64,000 nucleotides of DNA from assembly GCF_032917945.1 (NCBI RefSeq), contig NZ_CP136624.1:4216001-4280000 (forward strand), given 5' to 3'. Position numbers and translations under genes: made by a program. This stretch comes from Bradyrhizobium sp. sBnM-33 (lineage in GTDB: Bacteria; Pseudomonadota; Alphaproteobacteria; Rhizobiales; Xanthobacteraceae). Below are positions 1-9,734 of this stretch, piece after piece (the first letter of the stretch is position 1; each line of letters starts with the position of its first letter). The notes beneath the pieces were generated by a model. The model was not told the DNA's origin and searched no databases. It saw only the letters and a list, made by a program, of their open reading frames with translations.

Positions 1-1026
1 AAGAATTCCGGCGAGCGGGTTCTGTCGCAGGAAGAAATCGACAATCTGCTCGGCTTCACCGTCGGCGATGTCAATCTCGACGACCATTCCGGCATTCGCG
101 CCATCATCGATTCCGCGATGGTGTCCTACGAGCGTCTGCCGATGCTCGAAATCGTGTTCGACCGCCTGGTGCGGCTGATGACCACGAGCCTGCGCAATTT
201 TACCTCCGACAACGTCGAAGTCTCGCTCGACCGCATCACCTCGGTCCGCTTCGGCGACTACATGAACTCAATTCCCTTGCCGGCCGTGCTCAGCGTGTTC
301 AAGGCCGAGGAGTGGGAGAATTTCGGCCTTGCGACCGTCGATTCCAGCCTGATCTATTCGATTATCGACGTGCTGCTCGGCGGCCGCCGCGGCCAGACCT
401 CGCTGCGCATCGAGGGTCGGCCTTACACCACGATCGAAACCAACCTCGTCAAGCGGCTGGTCGAGGTGGTGCTTTCGGACGCCGAGCAGGCGTTCCGGCC
501 GCTGTCGCCGGTGACGTTCTCGATCGACCGGCTGGAAACCAATCCACGCTTCGCCGCGATTTCCAGGCCCGCCAACGCTGCGATCCTGGTGCGGCTGCGC
601 ATAGATATGGAAGACCGCGGCGGCAACATCGAACTGCTGCTGCCTTACGCGACTATCGAGCCGATCCGCCCGGTTCTGCTCCAGATGTTCATGGGCGAAA
701 AGTTCGGCCGCGATCCGATCTGGGAAGGGCACTTCGCCACCGAAGTGGCGCAGGCCGAGATATCCGTCGATGCCGTGCTGTATGAAGCCGACATTCCGCT
801 CAAGCACCTGATGACGCTGAAGGTCGGCGACACGCTGCCGCTGGAGATGCGCCCCGACGCACTCGTGCAGGTCCGCTGCGGCAATGTCCTTCTGACGGAA
901 GGCCGCATGGGCCGCGTCGGCGACCGCGTCGCGATCCGCGTCACCAAGCAATTGCGCAAGCCGAATACCACCTTCGCGATGTTCGAGAAGGCCGACGAGC
1001 AAACCAAGTTGATGGAGGCACAATGA
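1..1026 (+). CDS. fliM: Flagellar motor switch protein FliM (5' end outside window)
   Basis: C-ring switch protein that binds CheY-P, FliG and FliN and sets the direction of flagellar rotation. The frame is open from base 1, and the first residues include LSQEEIDNLL, the conserved FliM N-terminal CheY-binding segment, so only a few codons are missing. An in-frame ATG at 118 is internal. The central CheC-like region (about residues 45-240 of the visible part) and the C-terminal SpoA/FliN-like domain (LKVGDTLPL...VQVRCGNVLL...GRMGRVGDRVAIRV) are both present. The stop overlaps the start of the next gene (ATGA), so it is cotranscribed and probably translationally coupled with the two genes downstream. 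Confidence 0.96.
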   Translation, partial: KNSGERVLSQEEIDNLLGFTVGDVNLDDHSGIRAIIDSAMVSYERLPMLEIVFDRLVRLMTTSLRNFTSDNVEVSLDRITSVRFGDYMNSIPLPAVLSVFKAEEWENFGLATVDSSLIYSIIDVLLGGRRGQTSLRIEGRPYTTIETNLVKRLVEVVLSDAEQAFRPLSPVTFSIDRLETNPRFAAISRPANAAILVRLRIDMEDRGGNIELLLPYATIEPIRPVLLQMFMGEKFGRDPIWEGHFATEVAQAEISVDAVLYEADIPLKHLMTLKVGDTLPLEMRPDALVQVRCGNVLLTEGRMGRVGDRVAIRVTKQLRKPNTTFAMFEKADEQTKLMEAQ

Positions 1027-1460
1027 GTCATTTCCTTGGCATTGTGATCGAGAGTCTGGTGGCGGTTTTGCTACTGCTCACGATCGGTTACTGCATGCTG
1101 CTCAACAAACGGCTGAAGCGGCTGAAGGCAGACGAGCATTCGCTGAAGGCCACCATCGCGGAACTGATCACGGCAACCGAAATCGCCGAGCGGGCGATCG
1201 GCGGCCTCAAGCACACGGTGCGCGACGTCAACGAGAATCTTGGCAGCCAACTCGCCGCCGCGACCCAGATGGCGGGGCACCTGAAGGGCATGCTCGCTGA
1301 AGGCGACGGCGTCATTCGACGGCTGTCCAAGATCGCGATCGCGGCGCGGCCCTCGCAAGAAGCCGAACCCGCAGCACCCAGGGTCTCTGCAGCCAAGGCA
1401 GTAGCCGCGGCGGCTGAAGCATTCTCCGAACGCCGAAAGGCCAGTGGCCTCGCCGCATGA
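1023..1460 (+). CDS. DUF6468 flagellar-locus membrane protein
   Basis: 145-residue protein with one N-terminal membrane helix (about residues 5-25, FLGIVIESLVAVLLLLTIGY) followed by a basic LNKRLKRLK patch, a predicted helical segment and an Ala-rich tail. It overlaps fliM by 4 bp and the MotE-like gene by 4 bp, so the three genes form a tight operon. DUF6468 proteins are found next to fliM in Alphaproteobacteria; I know of no established function. Its position suggests a role in motor or basal body assembly, which is inference. Confidence 0.85.
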   Translation: MSHFLGIVIESLVAVLLLLTIGYCMLLNKRLKRLKADEHSLKATIAELITATEIAERAIGGLKHTVRDVNENLGSQLAAATQMAGHLKGMLAEGDGVIRRLSKIAIAARPSQEAEPAAPRVSAAKAVAAAAEAFSERRKASGLAA

Positions 1461-2239
1461 AGTCGTTTCGCGATATCCGTGTCATTCCGGTCGTGCTGGT
1501 CGCGATCTTCGGCCTTGCAGTGCTGAAGGTCGCGGGCCTCGTGATCGATGGCGGATACGTGTTCGATTATCAGGTCAGCCAGCCGGCCAAGCGCTCCTGG
1601 GCGCAGGACAATCTGGGCTATCCCGGTGGCTCGATCCCGGATACCGCCGACATCACCGGTTCGGTCAAGAAGGAAGAGAAAAAGGAAGAGGCGCCGAAGC
1701 CGGCCGCGCCGGCTACCGAGGCGCCGAAGGTCGACGGCGTCGTGGTGTTTCCCGACCAGAACCCGCAATCGGTGTCGCCGTCGGAGCGCGCTATCCTGGA
1801 ACGGCTGCAGGCGCGGCGCCAGGAACTGGAGCAGCGTGCGCGTGAAATCGAAATTCGCGAAAGCCTTCTGAAATCAGCCGAGAAGCGCATCGAGGGCCGC
1901 GTCGAGGAAATGAAGGCCACCGAGGCGCGGATCTCGACTGTGAGCGGGCAAAAGGCCGAACAGGAGGCTGCCCGCTTTAAGGGCATCATCACGATGTACG
2001 AGGGCATGAAGCCGAAAGACGCCGCCAAGGTGTTCGACCGGCTGGAAATGTCCGTGCTCTACGAAATCGCCTCCCAGATTGCGCCGCGGAAGATGTCGGA
2101 CATTTTGGGCTTGATGCAGCCGGAAGCGGCCGAACGGCTGACGGTCGAGTTGGCCCGCCGCGCCGGCGCCGACAAATCCGCTCCCGTGGCCGAGTTGCCG
2201 AAAATCGAAGGCAAGATCCTGCAGCCAAAGCCGAACTGA
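1457..2239 (+). CDS. motE: MotE-like flagellar protein (MgtE intracellular N domain)
   Basis: 260-residue protein with an N-terminal signal/anchor (IRVIPVVLVAIFGLAVLKVAGLV), a Pro/Ala/Lys-rich linker, a long coiled coil (about residues 110-175, rich in E/R/Q heptads) and a C-terminal MgtE-N-like domain (MYEGMKPKDAAKVFDRL...ILGLMQPEAAERL). This layout matches alphaproteobacterial MotE, a periplasmic chaperone for MotC in rhizobia. The family call comes from architecture; the symbol is less certain because no motC is visible here. It overlaps the preceding gene by ATGA and is the last gene of the fliM operon. Confidence 0.78.
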   Translation: MKSFRDIRVIPVVLVAIFGLAVLKVAGLVIDGGYVFDYQVSQPAKRSWAQDNLGYPGGSIPDTADITGSVKKEEKKEEAPKPAAPATEAPKVDGVVVFPDQNPQSVSPSERAILERLQARRQELEQRAREIEIRESLLKSAEKRIEGRVEEMKATEARISTVSGQKAEQEAARFKGIITMYEGMKPKDAAKVFDRLEMSVLYEIASQIAPRKMSDILGLMQPEAAERLTVELARRAGADKSAPVAELPKIEGKILQPKPN

Positions 2240-2273
2240 CGCAGGATGCGCCCCAGCAAGGGTAGTATGCCGG

Positions 2274-2717
2274 TCAGAACCTGCGCGGCCCTGACGAGAC
2301 AAACGAGCGGTGGGCTACGGCGAGCGCGCCGCGCTCGTTGGTTTCAAGGGCGATTTTCTGCGCCAGCATGACATCGCCGGCGACGAGGTCGCCATCGGGA
2401 ACAAAGCACCATTTGCAGACATGTTGGCCGGTGCCGCTGATTTCCTCAATGTTCGTCTGCGTCCCATGGTGGATACGGTAGCGCGTCCCGGTGTGGCTGC
2501 CGACGACGTCGAAATATCGGAATCGCTCGTAAGAGGCCCGCTGCTTCGGCGAGAGCCAATCCTTCAAGAGCGCGAGGGCTCGCGCCTCAGTCTCGAAGCG
2601 AAACGATTTGCTGCAGGAACCGGACCGCGCCACTGCCAGCGAAAGCGCTGACAGCAGCACGGTACCGAGCAAAGCCAGCACAAACGAGCATATCGCAAGG
2701 ACGATCTGCTGGGTCAC
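2274..2717 (-). CDS. Hypothetical protein with N-terminal membrane segment
   Basis: 147 residues. A hydrophobic N-terminus (IVLAICSFVLALLGTVLLSALSLAVA) looks like a signal anchor. The rest is a soluble domain with RFRYFDVVGSHTGTRYRIHHG and a CKWC pair. No family is recognised. It points away from the flagellar operon (tail to tail with the MotE-like gene) and lies 5 bp downstream of the 73-residue gene on the same strand, so those two are probably cotranscribed. Confidence 0.6.
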   Translation of the reverse strand: MTQQIVLAICSFVLALLGTVLLSALSLAVARSGSCSKSFRFETEARALALLKDWLSPKQRASYERFRYFDVVGSHTGTRYRIHHGTQTNIEEISGTGQHVCKWCFVPDGDLVAGDVMLAQKIALETNERGALAVAHRSFVSSGPRRF

Positions 2718-2722
2718 TGCCG

Positions 2723-2944
2723 TCAGCCGCCAACGAGACGCGGATAAAACAGCGTTTCTTCCGCCGTCGGATCGAAGGAGCGGATAACCCGTTGCTCGCC
2801 GGGTCCCGTTCGGACCGCTGCCGTAAATCCTGCGCCTGTCAATTCCATAAAGCGCCGCTCGGCCTTTTCGACCTCCGCGCGGTCATGGATGTCGAATGTA
2901 TGCCGGGTGTCGCCGGTACGATCCATCACGATCTGGGTTGCCAT
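2723..2944 (-). CDS. Small hypothetical protein
   Basis: 73 residues from the ATG at 2944 (MATQIVMDRTGDTRHTFDIHDRAEVEKAERRF...). An upstream in-frame start at 3034 would add 30 residues of low-complexity sequence and is less likely. The protein reads as a compact soluble domain: a short beta start, a helix with HDRAEVEKAERRFMELTG, and a C-terminal segment GEQRVIRSFDPTAEETLF. It resembles small cytosolic proteins of rhizobia that I cannot assign to a named family. It is upstream of, and probably cotranscribed with, the 147-residue membrane-anchored gene. Confidence 0.6.
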   Translation of the reverse strand: MATQIVMDRTGDTRHTFDIHDRAEVEKAERRFMELTGAGFTAAVRTGPGEQRVIRSFDPTAEETLFYPRLVGG

Positions 2945-3355
2945 TTCACGCACTCCGAATTTGGCTGTCTGAGGCAGGTTGGCAGACCCGGGAGCTTTGG
3001 CTGATGGATTGTCGGCCGTGCATCCCGAGTCCATGCCTCTCCTAAAACGGGACGGCTGATGTTGGTTCCATTCGTCTCGCGATAATGATTCTGAATTCTG
3101 GCGTGGGGGCGATGTCGTCGCGACTGCCTGCAGTCGCGAGCCGGCGGTATTTGCAGGATGAGGCCGAGAAGAGCCGCATTCCGGCCCTTTCTTGATGGGG
3201 CGGTGCTCGACCCCATGCCGCCGGATGGACTCGCCGGCGCCTTCAGCGAAATCAATGAGTTGACGTTAACAAAGCCTTAAGTCGGCCCATCCAAGATTCA
3301 AAACCGCAGGCGAGAGCGCTTCGCCGCAGAATCATTGAGGCCACGAGATTTCCGG
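2945..3355. other. Intergenic region with divergent upstream sequences
   Basis: About 410 bp between the minus-strand small gene and the large TPR gene. It should carry the promoters of both. A GTTAAC-rich stretch near 3265 is the most AT-rich part. No convincing sigma54 or sigma28 consensus, RNA gene or terminator was seen. Confidence 0.4.
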
Positions 3356-6300
3356 ATGGGGCAAAAGGCTGCCGGAACTGGATCGCAGAGCCGCGCTTTG
3401 GCGCGGGCGGCCCGGCTTTGCCGTGGCTGGCCGCTCGCTCTTGTCATATTGCTCGCCGCGCTCGCCATTTCGCAGCCCTGCCGGGCCGACGATCCAGTGC
3501 GGGGAGAGGCCACGTTCACGTCCGGAGGCGGCTTCGCGCGGCTGGTACTGAAACTGGCCGAGGACGTCGAATCCGACGTTTCGACCGCGGGTTCGATCAT
3601 TATCATCCGCTTCAAGCGCCCGGTGGACATTCCCGTCGACAAACTGTCGGACGCCGTCCCCGATTATGTCGGCTCGGCGCGGCGCGATCCCGACGGCACC
3701 GCGATCCGGCTGTCGCTGGCGCGGCGGGCAACCGTCAACACCATGACGGCGGCGGAGCGGATTTTCGTCGACTTCCTGCCCGATAGCTGGACGGGTCCGC
3801 CGCCCGCGCTTCCAGCCGCGGTCGTTCGCGAACTGGCGGAGCGGGCGCGGGCTGCCGAGCGCGCGCTCCGCGCGCAGCTTGCGGCGGCGTCCGCGAAAAA
3901 GAAGCCGCCGGTGCGTGTCCGCGCCTCGGTGCAGCCGACCTTCGTCCGGTTCGTGTTCGAGATGCCCGACGGAGTCAACGTCTCGTCGGTGCTGAACGAT
4001 CAGAAGCTGACGCTGCAGTTCAACAGCGTGCTCAATTTCGATCTGGCGGATGCGAAGGTGGCGGCGCCGCCAAACATCGCCTCAATCAACCAGCGCGCCG
4101 ACGTCGACTTTTCCGCCGTCGACATCATGATGATCGGCGAGGTCGACGTGCATTCCTTCCGCGAGGAAAAGAACTATGTGATCGACGTCGCCTTCCAGCA
4201 GCCGGAAAAGCCCGGGCTGGCCGAGCTGCAAGCCGCGGCCAAACCGGTCGTGCCGGCCAAGCCGGGACCCACCTCGCGGATCGCGCGCGACAAGGTCCCG
4301 AAGGAATCGCCGCCACCACAGCAGCCGGCCGAGATTCCGCCGGTCACGTCGGAGACGATTGCCGAACAGGCCAGGATCGAAATCAAGCCCGCGCAGGTGA
4401 ACGAAGCACCGGCCGCTGCGGAGGCCGCAATGGCTGCCGTAAAAAAGGCGCCGCCGGCCAATGGCAACGCCATTCCCACGACCGAGAAAATGCCCGCCGA
4501 ACCGCTCCAGGCCGCCGCGGCGGAAGCGCCAAAGCCTGCGGCATCCAAGCAGGCTCTGTCTTCCGCGGAGCCGCCGACGAAGGCCGCACCGGCGGCGTCT
4601 GGTCCGCCGCCGGAAAGTGGTGCTAAGGACAAGCCCCCCGGCGTCGAGGCAAGGCGTGACAGTGACGGCCTGCGCGTGACGTTCTCCTTTGCCGCGCCAA
4701 CCCCGGCTGCGCTGTTTCGCCGTGCCGACACGGTATGGCTGGTATTCGACCAGACCACGCCGGTCGATATCGAACCGATCCGTAGCAAGGGCGGCGCCAT
4801 CATCGGCGATGTCAGCCGGCTGCCGCTGGAAAAGGGCCAGGCTGTCCGTATCCGCCTCAACCGGCCGCAGATCCCTTCGCTCGAAAGCGAAGGCCGCGCC
4901 AACGGCGCCGAGTGGACGCTGACCTTCGCCGACCGCGGCCAGACGCCACCGCTGCCGCTGATGGTGCTGCGGAACATTACCGATCCCGCGCTCGCCAATG
5001 TCACCGTGCCGCTGGCCAATCCCGGCGCGATGCACCGGCTGGTCGATCCCGACGCAGGCGATACGCTGTGGGTCGTGACCGCGCCGCCACCGACCCGCGG
5101 CCTCATCAAGCGGCAGGATTTCGTCGAACTGTCGCTATTGGAATCGGTGCACGGCGTGGTGGTGCATCCGAACTCCGACGATATCAACGCCGAGGTCGGC
5201 GCCGACAAAGTGATGCTCGGCCGGCCCGGCGGATTGACGCTGTCGTCCGCCGACGTCGCGGCTGAACGTGCCACCGCGGCAGTTAGGCCGCTGTTCGACG
5301 CCGATGAATGGCGCAAGAACCGGGAGGAAAAATTCCTTGCCCGGCTGGACGCGCTGATCAAGGCCGCGGCCGCTGCGGGGCCCGAGCAAAAGAGGCACGC
5401 CCGCCTCGAACTTGCGAATTTCTACATATCGCGCGGCATGTATCAGGAGGCGAGAGGGGTAACCAACCTCATCCTCTCCGAAACCAACCAGGGGAATGAA
5501 GACGCCGCCGTGCTGATGGTGCATGCGGTAGCCAGCATCTTGATCGGCCATCCCGAGCATGCGCTGAAGGATCTTGCCCATCCAGCGATCGGCAACGGCT
5601 ACGATTCCCAATTGTGGAAAGGGTTCGCGTTCGCCCGCCAGGAAAAATGGGTGGACGCGCGTGAAAAGTTCAAGAACGCCGAATTCTCGATCGCCGCGCT
5701 GCCGCTGGAACTGCAGCGCATCATCATTACCGACGCGATGCGGGCCTCGCTCGAGGTAAAGGATTATGGCGGGGCCTCGCGGCGGCGCAGCGAACTGGAA
5801 GTGATCGGCATTCCCAACGAGATGAAGCCCGAGATCGCCGTGCTGCGCGGACGTCTCGCCGAGGCATTGGGGCACGACAAGGACGCGCTCGACGCCTACA
5901 GGTTGGCGGCGCAGTCCAGCGACCGGAAGGCATCGGCGGAGGCGAGGTTGCTGCAGACCCTGCTGCGGCACCGGCGCGGCGAACTCGGCCAGACCGAGTT
6001 GATGCGTGAACTTGAGACATTGTCGGTGATCTGGCGCGGCGACTCGATCGAGTTGAAGGCATTGAACAAGCTGACGCAGCTCTATGCCGAAAACGGGCGC
6101 TATGCCGAGGCGCTCTCCGCCGCCAAGACCGCGACGAAGCTGCAGCCCAACTCCGAACTGTCGCGGCAGGGCCAGGATGCGGCGTCCGCGCTGTTCACGG
6201 ACCTCTATCTCGGCCAGAAGGGCGACGACATGAAGCCGGTCGACGCGCTCGCCATGTTCTATGAGTATCGGGAGTTGACGCCGATCGGCCGGCGCGGCGA

Positions 6301-7081
6301 TGAAATGATCCGGCGCCTCGCGGACCGGCTGGCCGCCGTCGACCTGCTCGACCAGGCCGCCGAACTGTTGCAGTACCAAGTCGACAAACGCCTGGAGGGG
6401 GCCGCGCGCGCGCAAGTGGCGGCCCGGCTTGCGATGGTCTACCTGGCCAACCGCAAGCCGGACCGGGCGATCATGGCGCTGCGCCTGACGCGGATCGCCG
6501 ATCTGTCCGGCGAATTGCGTCAGCAGCGGCTACTCCTGGAGGCGCGGGCCCAGAGCGATGTCGGTCGCCACGACCTCGCGCTCGATATCATCTCCAACAT
6601 CACCGGCCGCGAAGCGATCCGGCTGCGCTCCGACATCTATTGGGCGTCGCGGCAGTGGCGGGAGGCTTCCGAACAGATCGAATTGTACTACGCCGACCGC
6701 TGGCGCGATTTCAAACCGCTGAATGCCGCCGAGAAGAGCGACATCATCCGTGCCGTAGTCGGTTATGCGCTGGCCGAGGACGCGATCGGCCTGGCTCGTT
6801 TCCGCGAGAAATACGCGCCCCTGATGATCGGCGAGGCCGACCGCTTCGCGTTCGAGACCGCGAGCAAGCCGGCCGCCTCCAACAGCGCCGAATTCGCTTT
6901 GATTGCCAAGCTGGCGGCCAGCGTCGACACGCTCGACGGCTTCATCCGTGAAATGAGGATCCGCTTCCCGGATGCTACCGCCCGCGCGCCCCTGTCGCCG
7001 GAAATGTCCAGGAGCGAGCCGGTTCACACCGGCGCCTTGCCGGCGATTGCCGGCATCAGGCGGGTCGGCGCGGCAAGGTAA
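3356..7081 (+). CDS. Large TPR-containing envelope protein of the flagellar locus
   Basis: 1241 residues from the ATG at 3356; a TTG at 3335 is an alternative start. The N-terminus is a signal peptide (WPLALVILLAALAISQPCRA, then DD). Two similar beta-rich regions follow (about residues 40-290 and 440-620), separated by a Pro/Ala/Lys linker. The C-terminal half (about 660-1180) is a helical array of tetratricopeptide-like repeats (RLELANFYISRGMYQEA; LTQLYAENGRYAEALSAAKTA). It is probably a periplasmic or outer-membrane scaffold. Large TPR proteins occur beside fliM in Bradyrhizobiaceae, so a motility role is plausible but inferred. Confidence 0.75.
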   Translation: MGQKAAGTGSQSRALARAARLCRGWPLALVILLAALAISQPCRADDPVRGEATFTSGGGFARLVLKLAEDVESDVSTAGSIIIIRFKRPVDIPVDKLSDAVPDYVGSARRDPDGTAIRLSLARRATVNTMTAAERIFVDFLPDSWTGPPPALPAAVVRELAERARAAERALRAQLAAASAKKKPPVRVRASVQPTFVRFVFEMPDGVNVSSVLNDQKLTLQFNSVLNFDLADAKVAAPPNIASINQRADVDFSAVDIMMIGEVDVHSFREEKNYVIDVAFQQPEKPGLAELQAAAKPVVPAKPGPTSRIARDKVPKESPPPQQPAEIPPVTSETIAEQARIEIKPAQVNEAPAAAEAAMAAVKKAPPANGNAIPTTEKMPAEPLQAAAAEAPKPAASKQALSSAEPPTKAAPAASGPPPESGAKDKPPGVEARRDSDGLRVTFSFAAPTPAALFRRADTVWLVFDQTTPVDIEPIRSKGGAIIGDVSRLPLEKGQAVRIRLNRPQIPSLESEGRANGAEWTLTFADRGQTPPLPLMVLRNITDPALANVTVPLANPGAMHRLVDPDAGDTLWVVTAPPPTRGLIKRQDFVELSLLESVHGVVVHPNSDDINAEVGADKVMLGRPGGLTLSSADVAAERATAAVRPLFDADEWRKNREEKFLARLDALIKAAAAAGPEQKRHARLELANFYISRGMYQEARGVTNLILSETNQGNEDAAVLMVHAVASILIGHPEHALKDLAHPAIGNGYDSQLWKGFAFARQEKWVDAREKFKNAEFSIAALPLELQRIIITDAMRASLEVKDYGGASRRRSELEVIGIPNEMKPEIAVLRGRLAEALGHDKDALDAYRLAAQSSDRKASAEARLLQTLLRHRRGELGQTELMRELETLSVIWRGDSIELKALNKLTQLYAENGRYAEALSAAKTATKLQPNSELSRQGQDAASALFTDLYLGQKGDDMKPVDALAMFYEYRELTPIGRRGDEMIRRLADRLAAVDLLDQAAELLQYQVDKRLEGAARAQVAARLAMVYLANRKPDRAIMALRLTRIADLSGELRQQRLLLEARAQSDVGRHDLALDIISNITGREAIRLRSDIYWASRQWREASEQIELYYADRWRDFKPLNAAEKSDIIRAVVGYALAEDAIGLARFREKYAPLMIGEADRFAFETASKPAASNSAEFALIAKLAASVDTLDGFIREMRIRFPDATARAPLSPEMSRSEPVHTGALPAIAGIRRVGAAR

Positions 7082-7476
7082 CGGCGGGCTGACAACGAAA
7101 CCTGCACCTCCGGCTAGTTAGCCTCAGCGGTTGCGCTAAACCTCCACGCGTTCATAATTCGTGAATTGAATTTGCCGCTGGCCGGATCATGCTTGGGTCG
7201 TCGATCAGATCGCGTGTGGCCGAATTTGACATCCAGAGAGTGGATGCCGGTTACGATCTCGGCGCTGCTCGACTCGCCGTATTGCACGCAACTTTCAAGC
7301 CGAGCTGACGCGGTTCCCTAGGTTATCAGTCAGCCCCACCTTCATCTTTTTTGCCGCGGGCCGGTGCGTGCTTGATCGCAGCTATTGGCTTGTTCGAAAA
7401 GCTTTAGTTCCTCGGCTTTCTGCGGCCGCGCGACGCCGCGTTGGCGGCCGATGTCTCGAACTCCGGGACGAAAAAC
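7082..7476. other. Intergenic region
   Basis: About 395 bp with no convincing gene, no tRNA and no strong terminator. Base composition is lower in GC than the flanking flagellar genes, which marks the left edge of the accessory stretch. Confidence 0.4.
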
Positions 7477-7905
7477 ATGCTGAAACGATCACGTATTTTT
7501 TTCTTCGCAACTGCCGCGAGCTTCATCTTCATATCGCCGGTTATCTGGTTTGTTATCGATGCTGACCTGTATTTGAAGAACGCGAGCGCCGCTACAACAA
7601 CCGCCGTTCGATCCGAGGCCGTAGCTCCGGCGCCTTTCAAGGTGGCCCACGCCGCTAACCAAACTACGACGAGGATACTTGAAATGGATCGAGCCAAGGA
7701 TCGCGCTTTCTGGACCTCCGTTCTGAAAAATAAAAAGTTGGCTTGTGACGTTGTTGTTCGGAGCACCTACCAAGGTAGTGCTCAAGCCGGGATCGATAAC
7801 TGGACCGTCAGCTGTCAGGACGGCCACAAATATTCGATGAGTATCAACCCGGACGCGCAGGCCGCAGCCTGCACTCGAAACACCTTTGCCGGAATCTCTG
7901 AATAG
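7477..7905 (+). CDS. Hypothetical exported or membrane-anchored protein
   Basis: 142 residues from the ATG at 7477; an upstream in-frame TTG at 7441 is less likely. It starts MLKRSRIFFFATAASFIFIS, a signal anchor, and carries three Cys residues in the C-terminal half (KKLACDVVV, WTVSCQDG, AAACTRN), which suggests an oxidised extracytoplasmic domain. The gene is AT-richer than its neighbours and no family is recognised. It ends 20 bp before the cyclase gene, so the two may share a transcript. Confidence 0.55.
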   Translation: MLKRSRIFFFATAASFIFISPVIWFVIDADLYLKNASAATTTAVRSEAVAPAPFKVAHAANQTTTRILEMDRAKDRAFWTSVLKNKKLACDVVVRSTYQGSAQAGIDNWTVSCQDGHKYSMSINPDAQAAACTRNTFAGISE

Positions 7906-7925
7906 CGCTTGGGAGGCCTACTTCA

Positions 7926-9698
7926 ATGGCCTCAGATCAGACCAAACGCAAGCTCGCCGCCATTCTCGCCGCAGATATTGTCGGCTACAGCCAACTGATG
8001 GGTGCGGATGAGGAGGGCACGCTCGCCCGCCTCAAGGAGCTTCGCAGTGAGCTGATCGAGCCAAAGAACAAGCAACATCACGGCCGCATTGTGAAAACGA
8101 CCGGCGACGGAATTCTAATCGAGTTTCCAAGCGTGGTCGATTCAGTACGCTGCGCGATCGGCATTCAACAGGGCATGGTCGAACGCAATGCTGGCGTGCC
8201 GCAGGAGAAACGAATTGAGTTTCGCGTGGGGGTCAATCTTGGGGACGTGATGATAGAAGGCCGCGATCTCTATGGTGATGGTGTGAATATCGCAGCCCGC
8301 CTTGAGGCGCTCGCCGAACCCGGCGGTATATGTATCTCCGAGGCTGTCCTCAATCACGCGCGCGATAGAGTGCCTTTCGATATCGAGGACGCGGGTGAGC
8401 AAACGCTGAAGAACATCGCCCGACCTGTCCACGTTTACCGCATCATTATCGATCCCACCCGGCGGCCTGCGATGTACAAGCCTACGACTACAATGCTGGC
8501 GTTGCCGGACAAGCCATCCGTCGCCGTACTTCCGTTCAGCAACATGAGCGGCGATCCCGAGCAAGAGTTCGTCTCCGACGGTATCGTCGAGGACGTGATC
8601 ACGGCGTTATCGCGCTATCCATCGCTGTTCGTTATCGCCAGAAATTCGTCCTTCACTTACAAGGGGCGATCGGTCGACGTAAGGCAGGCCGGGCGCGAGC
8701 TAGGCGTGCGTTATGTGCTCGAAGGTAGCGTGCGCAAGGCGGGTAACCGCATCCGCGTCACCGCGCAGCTGATAGAGGCGGAAACCAGTAATCATGTCTG
8801 GGCGGAGCGCTACGACCGCGATCTTGCCGATGTTTTTGCTGTGCAGGACGAACTCACCGAGGCGCTGACCACCGCGCTTGCTCCCGCCATTGCAGACGCT
8901 GAGCTGCGTCGAGCGATGCGCAAGCCGCCGGGGAGCCTTGATGCCTGGGCGGCCTATCAGCGCGGTCTGTGGCATCTGAGCAAAGCCACGCTGGATGACG
9001 ATTTGAGGGCAGCGGAATTTTTCAGGCGGGCAATCGATCACGATCCGACCTTTGCCGGCGGCTACAGCGCGCTCGCTCTATATCAACTGCAAGCGGCCGC
9101 AATTTACCAAACGCTGGATTTGGCAGAGGCGCAACGTTCGGCCGAGGGCTTGGCCCGCCGAGCGGTCGCCCTCGATGGGGCCGATGCGGAAGCTCGTTCA
9201 TGTCTCGGCTGGGCCTTGCATTCCCGCGGCGAGGCGGACGGTGCGTTGGCGGAGATCGAGCGAGCTCTCGCGATGAGTCCCAATTTGGCGATCGCGCACG
9301 CCCACCGAGGCGCGACGCTGATTTTCGCCGGACGACCGAAGGAGGGGCTCACGGCTCTCGAAAAGTGTATCAGGCTCGATCCGCGCGATCCCTATCTGGC
9401 AGTACGTTTATTGCACATTGTGTGCGGTCTATATTTCGGCGGTGAATACGACGCTTCGATCGAGGCCTCGAAGCGGCTGTTGCGGTCGTATCCCGATTTT
9501 CCGATGATCTACCGCTGGTCTGCGGCGGGGCTGGGCCAGCTTGGGCGCATTGCAGAAGCGAGCGAAGCATTGGAGCTAGCCGTCTCCCACGCACCGGCGG
9601 CCTTCGATATGTATGTTCGCAACAGAGCCCCCTGGTTTCGGCCGGATGATCACGCGCATCTGATCGAGGGCTTGCGTAAGGCCGGCTGGAAAGGTTGA
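7926..9698 (+). CDS. Class III adenylate/guanylate cyclase with TolB-like and TPR domains
   Basis: 590 residues. An N-terminal class III cyclase domain (about residues 8-175) has the metal-binding Asp17 (LAADIVGYS) and Asp61 (KTTGDGILIEF). A TolB N-terminal-like domain follows (about 195-320, KPSVAVLPFSNMSGDPEQEF...GVRYVLEGSVRK), then TPR-type helical repeats to the C-terminus (YSALALYQLQAAAIY; LGWALHSRGEADGAL). No membrane segment is seen, so it should be cytosolic. This architecture is strongly expanded in Bradyrhizobium. It is expected to make cAMP, but the ATP/GTP specificity residues were not checked. A GGAGG-like site lies about 10 bp before the ATG. Confidence 0.9.
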   Translation: MASDQTKRKLAAILAADIVGYSQLMGADEEGTLARLKELRSELIEPKNKQHHGRIVKTTGDGILIEFPSVVDSVRCAIGIQQGMVERNAGVPQEKRIEFRVGVNLGDVMIEGRDLYGDGVNIAARLEALAEPGGICISEAVLNHARDRVPFDIEDAGEQTLKNIARPVHVYRIIIDPTRRPAMYKPTTTMLALPDKPSVAVLPFSNMSGDPEQEFVSDGIVEDVITALSRYPSLFVIARNSSFTYKGRSVDVRQAGRELGVRYVLEGSVRKAGNRIRVTAQLIEAETSNHVWAERYDRDLADVFAVQDELTEALTTALAPAIADAELRRAMRKPPGSLDAWAAYQRGLWHLSKATLDDDLRAAEFFRRAIDHDPTFAGGYSALALYQLQAAAIYQTLDLAEAQRSAEGLARRAVALDGADAEARSCLGWALHSRGEADGALAEIERALAMSPNLAIAHAHRGATLIFAGRPKEGLTALEKCIRLDPRDPYLAVRLLHIVCGLYFGGEYDASIEASKRLLRSYPDFPMIYRWSAAGLGQLGRIAEASEALELAVSHAPAAFDMYVRNRAPWFRPDDHAHLIEGLRKAGWKG

Positions 9699-9734
9699 GG
9701 GGCCAAAGGCGAGCCGGATGCATCTCCCCATGGC